Assembly: GCA_026196575.1 (NCBI GenBank)
Contig: JAPHSX010000006.1
Coordinates: forward strand, 1 to 64,000
DNA: 64,000 bases
Origin: Gammaproteobacteria bacterium
GTDB taxonomy: Bacteria > Pseudomonadota > Gammaproteobacteria > Thiohalomonadales > Thiohalomonadaceae
Reading direction: 5' to 3'
Every line of letters starts with the position of its first letter. Position 1 is the first letter of the stretch. Below the pieces are notes generated by a model, which was not told where the DNA came from, searched no databases, and worked only from the letters and a program-made list of their open reading frames with translations. Of this stretch, positions 39,393-48,583 are shown one piece after another. A program made the translations under genes and the position numbers.

Positions 39393-40172
39393 CTACGCCT
39401 TTTTTCTGTAAGCGTAGAGCATCATCCCCACGCCAATCACCACCATCGGCAGCGACAGCAACATCCCCTTGGTCAGCCAGCCACCGGCCAGATAGCCGAT
39501 ATGGGCGTCGGGCATGCGCACAAACTCCACCAGTATACGGAACAGCCCGTAGCAGGCACCAAAGAGGCCACTTACCGCCAGCGCCGGGCGCGGCTTGCCG
39601 GAGTAGAACCAGATGATAAGAAACAGCACCACCCCTTCGAGAAAGAACTCATAGAGCATCGAGGGGTGGCGCGGCTCCGGCCCGCCCCCCGGAAAGACCA
39701 TGGCCCAGGGCAGATCGCTTACCTTGCCCCACAGTTCAGCATTGATAAAGTTGCCGATGCGCCCCGCCCCCAGCCCCAGCGGCACCAGCGGCGCCACAAA
39801 GTCGAGCACCTCGAAATAACCGCGTTGCTGCTTGCGAGCGTAGAACCCGATGGCAAGCATCACCCCGAGCAGTCCGCCGTGAAACGACATGCCACCCTGC
39901 CACACCGTAAAGAGCATCAACGGATTGTCGAGAAAGGCCGTGAAATTGTAGAACAGCACATAGCCGATGCGCCCCCCCAGCACCACGCCCAGGGCACCGT
40001 AAAAGATGAGGTCCTCGACCTGTTCCACCTGCCAGCCGCTGTTGGGCTGGCGCGCACGGTAGCGCCCCAGCCACCAGGCCGAGGCAAAGGCGACCAGATA
40101 GAGCACGCCGTACCAGTGGATCTTTACCGGCCCCAGTGATAAGGCCACCGGGTCAATATCGGGATAGGTCAT
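39393..40172 (-). CDS. lgt: Prolipoprotein diacylglyceryl transferase
   Basis: 259 residues, seven membrane helices. Transfers diacylglycerol from phosphatidylglycerol to the lipobox cysteine of prolipoproteins in the inner membrane. Motifs: [52 protein letters not shown] and the signature [19 protein letters not shown]. Needed for bamE and both slp products encoded in this window. Confidence 0.97.
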   Translation of the reverse strand: MTYPDIDPVALSLGPVKIHWYGVLYLVAFASAWWLGRYRARQPNSGWQVEQVEDLIFYGALGVVLGGRIGYVLFYNFTAFLDNPLMLFTVWQGGMSFHGGLLGVMLAIGFYARKQQRGYFEVLDFVAPLVPLGLGAGRIGNFINAELWGKVSDLPWAMVFPGGGPEPRHPSMLYEFFLEGVVLFLIIWFYSGKPRPALAVSGLFGACYGLFRILVEFVRMPDAHIGYLAGGWLTKGMLLSLPMVVIGVGMMLYAYRKKA

Positions 40173-40190
40173 GGTAACTCGCTTTGCGGT

Positions 40191-41384
40191 TTATACGGTG
40201 ACGACACGGCTGGTGAAACACTTGATGTAATCGGTCTCGACAATCGCCGGATGGACCGGATGATCCGGACCCTGATGGCCCTGCTCGACGATCTGCAGGT
40301 TGCGGTCCAGGTGGCGTGAGGATTGCAACAGCAGCTCGCGGAAATTGTCGCGCTGCAGGTGGTAGGAGCAGGAGGCGGAGACCAGCATGCCATCCTTGCC
40401 CAGCAGCTGCATCGCCGCCTGATTGATGCGCCGGTAGGCCTCAATCCCCTTCTTCGCATCCTTGCGGCGCTTGATAAAGGCCGGCGGGTCAACAATCACC
40501 ATATCAAACTGCTCCCGCTCGCCACGTAGCGCCTTGAGGGCATCGAAGGCATCGCCCTCGATCCCCTGCACCCGGTCGGCCACGCCGTTCAGGGTCGCAT
40601 TGCGCGCCACCAGATCGAGCGCCCTGGCCGAGCTGTCGATACACACCACCTCGCGCGCCCCGGCGCTGGCCGCCGCCACCCCCCAGCCGCCGATGTAACT
40701 GAAGACGTCGAGCACCCGCATGCCACGGGCAATATGCTGCACCCGCGCCCGGTTGAGGCGGTGATCGTAGAACCAGCCGGTCTTCTGCCCACTCAGCAGC
40801 GGCACCTCGAAGCGGGTGCTGTTCTCCTCGATCTCCACCACCTCCGGCACATTACCCAGCGCGGTCTCGACGCCACTCTCCAACCCCTCCTGGGCACGCA
40901 TGCTGCTGTCGTTGCGCAGCAGGATGGCGCGCGGTTTAAGCACCTTGTCGAGCGCCGCCACTACCTCTTCGCGCAACACCTCCATACCGGCGGTATTGAG
41001 TTGCACCACCAACACATCGCCGAAGCGATCCACCACCAGGCCGGGGAGAAAGTCGCTCTCGCCGTAGACCAAGCGATAGAAGGGCTTGTCGAACAGGCGC
41101 TCACGCAGCGAGAGCGCCACCTTGATGCGGTGTACCAGCAGCGACTGATCGAGGCGCTGCTCGGGGGTGCGGCTCACCAGCCGGCCGCAGATCAGGGAGT
41201 GGCCATTGACATAGGCCACGCCCAACGCCTTGCCATCATTGGCGGTCACCACCACCTGCTGGCCGGGGGCAAAGTCGCCCAGCGGCGAGCGGGCAATATC
41301 CACCTCGTTGCTGTAAACCCAGAGGTGACCATTGCGCAGACGGCGCTCTTCATTCTTCTTCAGGTGTAGCGGGGCAAGTTCCAT
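40191..41384 (-). CDS. rlmI: RlmI-like rRNA methyltransferase (m5C, SAM-dependent)
   Basis: 397 residues from ATG 41384. An N-terminal PUA domain (LKKNEERRLRNGHLWVYSNE) is followed by a central beta domain and a C-terminal Rossmann methyltransferase with VLDVFSYIGGWGVAAASAGA, EGDAFDALKALRGE and VDPPAFIKRRKDAKKG, then SASCSYHLQ with the catalytic Cys. RlmI methylates C1962 of 23S rRNA in E. coli. Follows a 20-bp gap before lgt; same strand. Confidence 0.9.
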   Translation of the reverse strand: MELAPLHLKKNEERRLRNGHLWVYSNEVDIARSPLGDFAPGQQVVVTANDGKALGVAYVNGHSLICGRLVSRTPEQRLDQSLLVHRIKVALSLRERLFDKPFYRLVYGESDFLPGLVVDRFGDVLVVQLNTAGMEVLREEVVAALDKVLKPRAILLRNDSSMRAQEGLESGVETALGNVPEVVEIEENSTRFEVPLLSGQKTGWFYDHRLNRARVQHIARGMRVLDVFSYIGGWGVAAASAGAREVVCIDSSARALDLVARNATLNGVADRVQGIEGDAFDALKALRGEREQFDMVIVDPPAFIKRRKDAKKGIEAYRRINQAAMQLLGKDGMLVSASCSYHLQRDNFRELLLQSSRHLDRNLQIVEQGHQGPDHPVHPAIVETDYIKCFTSRVVTV

Positions 41385-41448
41385 GACGGCGTTCCGGTGA
41401 GACAAGGGCGGCGATTATGGCAGAAAGGGACGGTGGTGACGATGCACC

Positions 41449-41655
41449 TCAGGCGTTGAGGTCGGGGATGAGTCGGCTCTCGACCCGCAAGATGGCATCC
41501 TTCAGCTGCAGCTTGCGCCGCTTCAGCCGCTTCATCTGCAGCTGATCCACATAGGGGTTGGCCTGCAGCGCCTGGATGGCATCGTCCAGGTCACGGTGCT
41601 CCAGCCGCAGGGCATCGAGGCGTTGGGCAAGTTCGATCAGTTCGGCATTATCCAT
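41449..41655 (-). CDS. DUF465 (YdcH-like) small coiled-coil protein
   Basis: 68 residues, MDNAELIELAQRLDALRLEH at the start, then DLDDAIQALQA, a KRLKRRKLQLKD basic stretch and a short tail. Two-helix hairpin typical of the family; function unknown. The start at 41655 replaces a longer frame with an unrelated leader. Confidence 0.85.
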   Translation of the reverse strand: MDNAELIELAQRLDALRLEHRDLDDAIQALQANPYVDQLQMKRLKRRKLQLKDAILRVESRLIPDLNA

Positions 41656-41780
41656 GGCTCTACTCGCAAGACCCGGCAATGAACCGGGGCGATAAAAATA
41701 GCACATTCCCATCCTACGGTCAGCGCCTGTCAACATGGGCTAGACTTGAAGGGCGACACAGATAACTTGAGGACGAAGCC

Positions 41781-42347
41781 ATGATGCACCCTGTTGCCCT
41801 ACTCCTGCTGCTGGCCGCGCTACTACCTGGCTGCGCCGCCAGCATCCCCGCCGCCCTGCGCGAGGCACCGGCGCAGAGTCCCTCCCTGGAGCAGGTGCGC
41901 ACCCAGCCCGAGAGTTATCCGGAGGTGCGCCTGCGCTGGGGCGGCACCATCGTGATGGTCGAGAACCTGCCGCAAACCACCCGTATCGAGATCGTCGCGC
42001 GCCGCCTGCACGCCAGCGGCGAACCGGTGAGCGAGGATAGCAGCGCGGGGCGCTTCATCGCCCACTTCGACCAGTTCCTCGACCCCACAATCTACGCCAG
42101 CGGCCGCGCCCTTACTGTGGTGGGGCGTTTTGTCCGCCTCGAACAGCGTGAGCTCGACAAGATGCGCTATCGCTACCCGCTGGTGCGCGTCGAATCACAC
42201 CACCTCTGGCCCGAGCCGGAGCCGTTGCATCACTATTACGATCCCTACTGGCACGATCCCTTTTTCTATGATCCCTGGTATCCCTTCGGCTATCCTTATC
42301 CCTATTACTACTATCCTTACCGTTACCCCAGACCCCACGCCCGTTAA
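41781..42347 (+). CDS. Slp-family outer membrane lipoprotein with Tyr/Pro-rich tail
   Basis: 188 residues. Signal peptide with lipobox LPGC (LLLLLAALLPGCAASIPAAL), then the Slp beta domain: VRLRWGGTIVMVENLPQTTR, RFIAHFDQFLDPTIYASGR and LVRVESHHLWPEP. The last 40 residues are almost entirely Tyr, Pro, Asp, His, Phe and Trp (HHYYDPYWHDPFFYDPWYPF and repeats), a composition not seen in its neighbour. Slp proteins are starvation- or acid-induced lipoproteins of the outer membrane. Confidence 0.88.
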   Translation: MMHPVALLLLLAALLPGCAASIPAALREAPAQSPSLEQVRTQPESYPEVRLRWGGTIVMVENLPQTTRIEIVARRLHASGEPVSEDSSAGRFIAHFDQFLDPTIYASGRALTVVGRFVRLEQRELDKMRYRYPLVRVESHHLWPEPEPLHHYYDPYWHDPFFYDPWYPFGYPYPYYYYPYRYPRPHAR

Positions 42348-42362
42348 CCGAGGAGAGATCGC

Positions 42363-42851
42363 ATGACGAGAGTGCTTCCCCCGCTGCTGCTACTGCTTCT
42401 GCTTGGCGGCTGCAGCAGCAAACCGCTGTTGCCGACCGAGGGGATTAACAGCGAACTGACGGCACAGCAGGTGGTCGACTCCGGCAAGGGGATGGTCGGC
42501 AGCCGCGTGTTGTGGGGCGGCGTCATCGTCGCCGTCACCAACCTCAGGGAACGTACCCGACTGGAGGTGCTCGCCTACCCACTCGACAGCACGCAGCGCC
42601 CCCAGACCGACAAGGCGGCCGGCCGCCGTTTTCTCGCCTACTACCCCGGCTATCTGGAGAGCGCCGACTATGCCGCCGGACGGCAGGTGAGCCTGGTCGG
42701 CACCGTTAGCGGCATCGAGGAGGCACCGCTCGGCGAGCACCGCTATCGCTACCCGGTAGTTGACAGTGAAAAGCTCCACCTCTGGCCGGTGGAGGCGCCG
42801 CAGAGCGAACCCAAGGTCCGTTTCGGCATCGGGGTGATCCTCCACAACTAA
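42363..42851 (+). CDS. Second Slp-family outer membrane lipoprotein
   Basis: 162 residues. Lipobox LGGC (LLLLLLGGCSSKPLLPTEGI), then the same fold as the previous gene: SRVLWGGVIVAVTNLRERTR, RRFLAYYPGYLESADYAAGR and YRYPVVDSEKLHLWP. It lacks the Tyr/Pro-rich tail. The start follows the first slp stop by 15 nt, so the pair is a tandem duplication in one operon. Confidence 0.88.
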   Translation: MTRVLPPLLLLLLLGGCSSKPLLPTEGINSELTAQQVVDSGKGMVGSRVLWGGVIVAVTNLRERTRLEVLAYPLDSTQRPQTDKAAGRRFLAYYPGYLESADYAAGRQVSLVGTVSGIEEAPLGEHRYRYPVVDSEKLHLWPVEAPQSEPKVRFGIGVILHN

Positions 42852-42858
42852 CCCCCCG

Positions 42859-43323
42859 CTATGGCGTGCGGATCACCCCGGTGACGATACCCAGGATCTG
42901 CACCTCTTCGTTCTTAAGGTAAATAGGCGCCATCTCGGGGTTGGCCGGCTGCAGACGGATGCCCTCACGCTCGACGTAAAACTTCTTCAGGGTGACCCGT
43001 TCCCCGTTAATCATGGCGACCACCGACTGGCCGTTCTCGGCGCTCTCGCGCTTTTCGATGATCACGATATCACCGTCCTGGATGTTGTCATCGACCATGG
43101 AGTGGCCACGCACCTTCAGCGCATAACAGTTGCGTCGCACCATGCTGGCAGGGGCGGAGACCCGCTGCGCATCCTCATTAAACTCGACCGGCTGCCCGGC
43201 GGTGATCCAGCCCAGCAGCGGCACCGTCGTCATCTCGGCACTGGTCAGCTCCAGTGTCTCAAAGCCTGGAATATGAACGGGGCGATCCCGCTTCGGGATC
43301 AGATAGGTTACAGCGGACATCAC
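42859..43323 (-). CDS. LexA/UmuD-like S24 peptidase without a DNA-binding domain
   Basis: 154 residues. The self-cleavage domain of LexA and UmuD is complete: cleavage site A42-G43 (LLGWITAGQPVEF), nucleophile S75 (KVRGHSMVD) and general base K113 (ERVTLKKF). Only about 30 residues precede the cleavage loop, too few for the LexA winged helix, so its size and layout resemble UmuD, but no umuC lies beside it. It could be an SOS-triggered modulator or a stand-alone S24 protein. Confidence 0.82.
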   Translation of the reverse strand: MMSAVTYLIPKRDRPVHIPGFETLELTSAEMTTVPLLGWITAGQPVEFNEDAQRVSAPASMVRRNCYALKVRGHSMVDDNIQDGDIVIIEKRESAENGQSVVAMINGERVTLKKFYVEREGIRLQPANPEMAPIYLKNEEVQILGIVTGVIRTP

Positions 43324-43429
43324 CGACTCCTCATTTATCTTCCACCCCTAACTTACTTGGGACAGGGGGCAAAATCAAACCGCCAAACAGCCTATCACGC
43401 CCCTGCCGGGCGTGCGATAATCCGCGCTC

Positions 43430-44074
43430 ATGAACGGTAGAAATCTCACACTTTCATTCGTCATCCTGCTACTGGCGCTGTTGCTGGCTGTGGTGCTGCT
43501 CTGGCCGGTGCCACAGCAGCCGGCAGCCAGCCGCCCGATCCCCGAGGTGTTACGGCCGCTGCTACTCCCCGCGGCACGCCCCCTTGACGCCTTCACCCTG
43601 CAGGATCACAACGGCGCCCCCCTGACCCTGGAGCAGCTGCGCGGCGGCTGGAGCCTGATCTTTTTCGGTTATACCCACTGTCCCGACATCTGCCCCACCA
43701 CACTCGGCACCCTCAAAGGGGTGGCGCAACGGCTTGAGGCACAACACGCCGCCGACACCCGCATCATCTTTGTCTCGGTCGACCCAAAACGCGACACCCT
43801 GTCCCACCTCAGGGAGTACATCAGCTATTTTGGCCCCGACTTCATCGCCGCCACCGGCGAGTCGCAGGAGATCGACAACCTGACCCACCAACTCGGTGCC
43901 ATGTATATGTTCGACGGCGACACCACGGGCAACGACTACATCGTCAACCACAGCGCCAGTGTGGCACTCATTAACCCGCAGGGGGAGTGGGTGGCCCGTT
44001 TCAACCCGCCCCACACCGTCACCAAATTCAGCAGCGACTATCTGCAACTTCGCGATTTTCTCTCGCAGCAATAA
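43430..44074 (+). CDS. SCO1/SenC-type copper chaperone
   Basis: 214 residues. One N-terminal membrane anchor (LTLSFVILLLALLLAVVLLW), then a periplasmic thioredoxin fold with the copper motif CPDIC at about residues 84-88 (GYTHCPDICPTTLG) and the third ligand His near 174 (NDYIVNHSASVALI). Sco proteins deliver Cu to the CuA site of cytochrome oxidase or reduce its cysteines. No oxidase genes are in the window. Divergent from the S24 gene. Confidence 0.92.
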   Translation: MNGRNLTLSFVILLLALLLAVVLLWPVPQQPAASRPIPEVLRPLLLPAARPLDAFTLQDHNGAPLTLEQLRGGWSLIFFGYTHCPDICPTTLGTLKGVAQRLEAQHAADTRIIFVSVDPKRDTLSHLREYISYFGPDFIAATGESQEIDNLTHQLGAMYMFDGDTTGNDYIVNHSASVALINPQGEWVARFNPPHTVTKFSSDYLQLRDFLSQQ

Positions 44075-44094
44075 ATTTCCAGGACTGACCCCAG

Positions 44095-44973
44095 ATGGCT
44101 GAACGCAGCGCCGGATTTATCGACTATCTCAAGGCCCTCCCGCAATACCTGATGCCGGGCCACCTCGTCTCGCGCCTGATCCACCGTTTTACCCGCATCC
44201 GCAACCCGCGTATCAAGAACCCCTTTACCCGCTGGTTCATCGGCCACTTCCGCATCAATCTGGACGAAGCGCTTGAACCGCAGCCGAGTGGCTACGAGCA
44301 CTTCAACGCCTTCTTCACCCGCGCCCTCAAACCGGGGATCCGCCCCATTGTCGCGGGCGACGACACCGTCGCCTGCCCGGTGGACGGGGCGGTAAGCCAG
44401 GCGCTACCGATCCGCGACGGGCGTGTCTTTCAGGCCAAGGGGCACGACTATTCGCTGGTGACCCTGCTTGGCGGCTCCGAAGAGCGCGCCGCTCCCTTTC
44501 AGGGTGGTCTCTTCACCACCATCTACCTCTCGCCGCAGGACTACCACCGCATCCACATGCCGGTCAGCGGCACCCTGAGGGAGATGGTGCATGTGCCGGG
44601 CAGGCTCTTTAGCGTCAACCCTGCCACCACCCGCGTCATCCCCGGCCTGTTTGCCCGCAACGAGCGGGTGATCTCCCTCTTCGACACCGCCTTCGGCCCG
44701 CTGGCGATGGTCAAGGTGGGGGCGGTGAATGTGGGAAGTATCGAGACGGTGTGGGCCGGTGAGGTCACCCCGCCGGCCGGGCGCGTGGTACGCAGCTGGC
44801 ACTACGACGGTGAGGAGGCCATCACCCTGCAAAAGGGGGAAGAGATGGGACGTTTCAACATGGGCTCCACCGTCATTCTTGTTTTTGGCCCCGGTGTCGT
44901 CGAGTGGGCCGACGAGATCAGGGCCGGGGAGCGGGTGCGACTGGGGCAGTTGCTGGCAACGCGCCAGACGTAA
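44095..44973 (+). CDS. psd: Phosphatidylserine decarboxylase
   Basis: 292 residues. Converts phosphatidylserine to phosphatidylethanolamine in the inner membrane, using a pyruvoyl group made by self-cleavage at the Gly-Ser bond of FNMGSTVILVFG (near residue 258). Other landmarks: GYEHFNAFFTRALKPG, VACPVDGAVSQ and YLSPQDYHRIHMPVSG. Starts 20 nt after the sco stop; they probably share a transcript. Confidence 0.96.
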   Translation: MAERSAGFIDYLKALPQYLMPGHLVSRLIHRFTRIRNPRIKNPFTRWFIGHFRINLDEALEPQPSGYEHFNAFFTRALKPGIRPIVAGDDTVACPVDGAVSQALPIRDGRVFQAKGHDYSLVTLLGGSEERAAPFQGGLFTTIYLSPQDYHRIHMPVSGTLREMVHVPGRLFSVNPATTRVIPGLFARNERVISLFDTAFGPLAMVKVGAVNVGSIETVWAGEVTPPAGRVVRSWHYDGEEAITLQKGEEMGRFNMGSTVILVFGPGVVEWADEIRAGERVRLGQLLATRQT

Positions 44974-45217
44974 CCGAACAGCCCGCTCACTGAGTCACTG
45001 GCCACCGCTTTACAATTCACCATCTCCGCCAACATCACCACCATGCAGACCACATGGATATTGACGAAGAGATGGCGTGCTCACATTCCCCGGCTGAAAC
45101 CACCATACGAGTGAACACCCGTCTGGGAATTCGATGAGATCCCCCGCAGTTCCCAAACCGTAATGCCTCCCCGACAGGGCCGAAAGGCTCCTGAATTTGT
45201 TTAGATTTGTTTAGAGG
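44974..45217. other. Non-coding stretch before tRNA-Asn
   Basis: No supported gene. It ends with a tandem TTTGTTTAGA repeat (about 45197-45216) just before the tRNA promoter. An antisense frame over this stretch and the tRNA is spurious. Confidence 0.4.
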
Positions 45218-45246
45218 TTGACCCAACAAAAAAGCAACGGTAGTAT
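45218..45246 (+). promoter_or_regulatory. tRNA-Asn promoter
   Basis: -35 TTGACC (45218-45223), 17-nt spacer, -10 TAGTAT (45241-45246), 40 nt before the tRNA. The precursor leader contains a GTGCTG/CAGCAC hairpin. Confidence 0.75.
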
Positions 45247-45285
45247 ACGCGCCTGTGCTGTTAGGCAGCACATAAAAACCGCTAT

Positions 45286-45360
45286 TCCCCGGTAGCGCAG
45301 CGGTAGCGCAGAGGACTGTTAATCCTTTGGTCGCAAGTTCGAATCTTGCCCGGGGAGCCA
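45286..45360 (+). tRNA. tRNA-Asn(GUU)
   Basis: 75 nt with a GCCA end. Acceptor TCCCCGG/CCGGGGA, anticodon loop CTGTTAA with anticodon GTT, T arm AGTTCGAATCT. Confidence 0.96.
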
Positions 45361-45363
45361 TCT

Positions 45364-45394
45364 AAAAACCGATCCGTCAGGGTCGGTTTTTTTT
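45364..45394 (+). terminator. tRNA-Asn terminator
   Basis: AACCGATCC/GGGTCGGTT hairpin followed by a T run, directly after the tRNA. Confidence 0.85.
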
Positions 45395-45424
45395 CGTTCG
45401 TGCCGTGACAAACCGGCGCCACTT

Positions 45425-45967
45425 CTACTTGCTCAGGCGTTGCGTGAGCGACTGGATAATACGGTTTACCTCAGGACGATGTTCCAGGGTGGTGGCGTGT
45501 TTGATATGTTCGCGGGCGAGATCACCCTCCTCCTCCTGCAGCGCGATCTCGGCCAGCAGACAGTGCAACAAGCAGCGATCATTCTGTGTCTTTAACTCGC
45601 CGTTAATCGCCACCAGCAAGTGTACCTTGGCGGCGGCGTAACGCTGCTCGGCGATCTCCTTCACCCCTTTCAACCAGTTGTAATAGGCGAGGCTCTGCGG
45701 GCTGAGCAGTTGCGGCCAGCGCACCTGTTGCAGGGCGTGATTGACCGTTGTCAGATCGCCGCGACGAAAGGCAGTGAAGCCATACCAGACGCTGCTGTTG
45801 CGTAGCGTGTCGATAAACAATAGGGCGGAGAGGATAAAGAAGGGTATGGCCAACGGTGAGCGATGGAGCGTGAGATAGAAACAGCACAGCATGCTGATGG
45901 CACAGACGATAAAACGGATATCTGGGTCATACTGGTGAACCCAGCGTTGCACCTTTTTTAGCACCAC
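45425..45967 (-). CDS. Hypothetical membrane protein with a TPR-like C-terminal half
   Basis: 180 residues. Two membrane segments near the N-terminus (FIVCAISMLCCFYLTL and IPFFILSALLFIDTL), then helical pairs suggestive of a TPR solenoid (FTAFRRGDLTTVNHALQQVR, KGVKEIAEQRYAAAKVHLLV, LAEIALQEEEGDLAREHIKH). Not recognised beyond that. Separated from pnp by the pnp terminator, so an independent gene. Confidence 0.75.
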   Translation of the reverse strand: MVLKKVQRWVHQYDPDIRFIVCAISMLCCFYLTLHRSPLAIPFFILSALLFIDTLRNSSVWYGFTAFRRGDLTTVNHALQQVRWPQLLSPQSLAYYNWLKGVKEIAEQRYAAAKVHLLVAINGELKTQNDRCLLHCLLAEIALQEEEGDLAREHIKHATTLEHRPEVNRIIQSLTQRLSK

Positions 45968-46040
45968 TACTCCCCCCTCAAAAGATCAACTCATCCGATG
46001 TTCCATGAATTTGCACATTGTTACAGGCAAAACATACAGT

Positions 46041-46065
46041 AAAACAAAAGGGGCCGTAAGGCCCC
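46041..46065 (-). terminator. pnp terminator
   Basis: Minus strand GGGGCC-TTAC-GGCCCC followed by TTTTGTTTT, 27 nt past the pnp stop. Confidence 0.85.
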
Positions 46066-46091
46066 TCCCATAGACAGCACAACCCTGCAGC

Positions 46092-48176
46092 CTACTCCTC
46101 GGTCACGGCCTTCATGCTGAGGCGGATGCGTCCCTGCTTGTCGATCTCCAGCACCTTGACCTTGACCATGTCGCCCTCGGAGAGTTTGTCGCTCACCTTC
46201 TCGACACGCTCGTCGGAGATCTGCGAGATATGTACCAGACCATCCTTGCCGGGCAGTACGTTGACGAAGGCGCCAAAGTCCATCAGTTTGTTGACGCGTC
46301 CCTCGTAGATCATCCCCACCTCGACATCGGTGGTCAGCTGCTCGATGCGACGCTGGGCCTCCTTGCCGGCGGCGCCGTCGACCGAGGAGACCTTGACGGT
46401 GCCATCATCGCTAATATCGATGCCTGCTCCGGTCTCTTCGGTGATGGCACGAATGGTGGCGCCACCCTTGCCGATGACGTCGCGGATCTTGTCTGGGTTG
46501 ATCTTGAAGGTGATGTAGCGTGGCGCAAATTCGGACATCTCTTCGCGCGGCTTGGCGATCGCCTTGTTCATCTCGCCAAGGATGTGCAGTCGTCCCTCTT
46601 TGGCTTGCGCCAGGGCGGCCTGCATGATCTCGCGGGTGATGCCGTCAATTTTGATATCCATCTGCAGGGCGGTGATACCGTAATCGGTACCGGCCACCTT
46701 GAAGTCCATGTCGCCGAGGTGATCCTCGTCGCCGAGGATGTCGGTGAGGACGGCAAACTTGTCGTGCTCTTTGATCAGGCCCATCGCCACGCCGGCCACC
46801 GGCGCCTTGACTGGTACGCCGGCATCCATCATCGCCAGACAGCTGCCGCAGACCGAAGCCATGGAGCTGGAGCCGTTGGACTCGGTGATTTCGGAGACCA
46901 CACGAATGGTGTAGGGGAAATCTTCGCTGCTCGGCACCACGGCAGCAACGCCGCGCTTGGCCAGACGGCCGTGACCGATCTCGCGGCGCTTGGGGCTGCC
47001 GACGCGACCGGTCTCGCCGACGCTGTAGGGGGGGAAGTTATAGTGGAGCATGAAGCTCTCTTTACGCTCCCCGTCCAGGGCGTCAATGATCTGCGCATCA
47101 CGGGCGGTACCCAGGGTGGTGACGACCAGGGCCTGGGTTTCACCGCGGGTGAACAGGGCGGAACCGTGGGTGCGCGGCAACACACCGGTGCGGATGGTGA
47201 TGGGACGTACGGTGCGGGTGTCGCGACCATCTATACGCGGCTCGCCGCTGATGATGCGGCCACGCACCGTGCTCTTCTCCAGAGCCTCGATGGCTTCGCG
47301 TACCTTGCCCTCGTCCATACCGCTGTCGCCGCTGCACATCTTCTCGACAATGGCGCCGCGGATCTCGTTCAGACGGTCGTAACGCACCATCTTTTCGGTG
47401 ATCTGGTAGGCCTCGGTAAAGGCACCGGCGGCGGTAGCCGCAACGGCCTGCTCCGCGGAGTGGTCCTGTTGCGGCGGCTGCCATGCCCACGCCACGGTAC
47501 CGGCGGCGGTGGCAAATTCGCGGATCGCATTAATCACGGTCTGCATCTGTTCATGGCCGAACATCACGGCACCCAGCATCTGCTCCTCGGTGAGGCAGTC
47601 GGCCTCGGACTCCACCATCAGCACTGCATTGGCGGTGCCGGCAACGATCAGGTCGAGCTTGGAGTCGGCCAGTTGCGTCCTGCTGGGGCTGAGAATGTAG
47701 TTACCGTCGATAAAGCCGACACGCGCCGCGCCAAGCGGGCCGTTGAACGGCACACCGGAGACGGCAAGCGCCGCCGAGGTACCGATCAGGGAAACGATGT
47801 CGGCGCTAATCTCGGGATCGAGAGAGACGACGGTGGCAATAACCTGGACTTCGTTGTAGAAACCGTCAGGAAAGAGCGGGCGGATGGGGCGGTCAATCAG
47901 GCGCGAGGTGAGGGTCTCGTGCTCACCGGGACGACCCTCGCGGCGGAAGAAGCCGCCGGGGATCTTGCCGGCGGCATAGGTCTTCTCCTGATAGTCGACG
48001 GTGAGAGGAAAGAAATCCCGACCCGCGGTGGCCTTTTTGTCGGCGACCACGGTGACCAGCACCGTGGTGTCGCCCATGCTGGCCATTACCGCACCAGTGG
48101 CCTGACGGGCGATCTCGCCCGTCTCCAGTTTGACCGTATGCTCCCCATACTGGAACTCTTTCTTGACTGGCGTCAC
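46092..48176 (-). CDS. pnp: Polynucleotide phosphorylase
   Basis: 694 residues. Degrades RNA 3' to 5' by phosphorolysis, as a trimer and in the degradosome. Two RNase PH-like domains (first: [20 protein letters not shown] and [20 protein letters not shown]; second: [36 protein letters not shown]), then a KH domain ([20 protein letters not shown]) and an S1 domain ([20 protein letters not shown]). Last gene of the rimP-pnp series; follows rpsO by 41 bp. A long antisense frame over it is a shadow. Confidence 0.98.
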   Translation of the reverse strand: MTPVKKEFQYGEHTVKLETGEIARQATGAVMASMGDTTVLVTVVADKKATAGRDFFPLTVDYQEKTYAAGKIPGGFFRREGRPGEHETLTSRLIDRPIRPLFPDGFYNEVQVIATVVSLDPEISADIVSLIGTSAALAVSGVPFNGPLGAARVGFIDGNYILSPSRTQLADSKLDLIVAGTANAVLMVESEADCLTEEQMLGAVMFGHEQMQTVINAIREFATAAGTVAWAWQPPQQDHSAEQAVAATAAGAFTEAYQITEKMVRYDRLNEIRGAIVEKMCSGDSGMDEGKVREAIEALEKSTVRGRIISGEPRIDGRDTRTVRPITIRTGVLPRTHGSALFTRGETQALVVTTLGTARDAQIIDALDGERKESFMLHYNFPPYSVGETGRVGSPKRREIGHGRLAKRGVAAVVPSSEDFPYTIRVVSEITESNGSSSMASVCGSCLAMMDAGVPVKAPVAGVAMGLIKEHDKFAVLTDILGDEDHLGDMDFKVAGTDYGITALQMDIKIDGITREIMQAALAQAKEGRLHILGEMNKAIAKPREEMSEFAPRYITFKINPDKIRDVIGKGGATIRAITEETGAGIDISDDGTVKVSSVDGAAGKEAQRRIEQLTTDVEVGMIYEGRVNKLMDFGAFVNVLPGKDGLVHISQISDERVEKVSDKLSEGDMVKVKVLEIDKQGRIRLSMKAVTEE

Positions 48177-48217
48177 AACTAATTCCTTTATTGGTTATTT
48201 ACTGAAGTAGCCTGAGG

Positions 48218-48487
48218 TTACTTACGCAGGCCCAGGCTGGCGATGAGGGTGCGATAGCGCTCGACATCTTTCTTCTTCAGGTAGTCGAGCAGCTTGCGGC
48301 GCTGGCTAACCATGCGCAGCAGGCCACGACGTGAGTGGTGGTCGTGGATGTGCTCTTTAAAGTGGCCGGAAAGGGCCAGAATGTTGGCGGTTAACAGCGC
48401 GACCTGAACCTCAGGGGAACCGGTATCATTTTCGCCCTTGCCATATTCCTTGACGATATTGGCTTTTTGCTCGTTGCTAAGGGACAT
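48218..48487 (-). CDS. rpsO: 30S ribosomal protein S15
   Basis: 89 residues, [20 protein letters not shown] to the C-terminal [10 protein letters not shown], with [20 protein letters not shown] binding 16S rRNA helix 22. S15 often represses its own message. The leader toward truB has a GTTCCC/GGGAAC hairpin. Confidence 0.98.
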   Translation of the reverse strand: MSLSNEQKANIVKEYGKGENDTGSPEVQVALLTANILALSGHFKEHIHDHHSRRGLLRMVSQRRKLLDYLKKKDVERYRTLIASLGLRK

Positions 48488-48583
48488 CTGGGTACTACTC
48501 CTACACTGGTAGTCTGAATGTAAACGCGCATTTTAACCGCGGTTCCCATCGGGGAACAAGGCAAATACGCTCGATAAAGACCC

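Noticed and set aside
45035-45361. Antisense frame covering tRNA-Asn
   Set aside because: Runs through a real tRNA and has the composition of a typical spurious tRNA-overlapping frame.
46230-48182. 650-residue antisense frame over pnp
   Set aside because: His/Gly/Asp-rich shadow of a GC-rich coding strand; pnp is unambiguous on the other strand.
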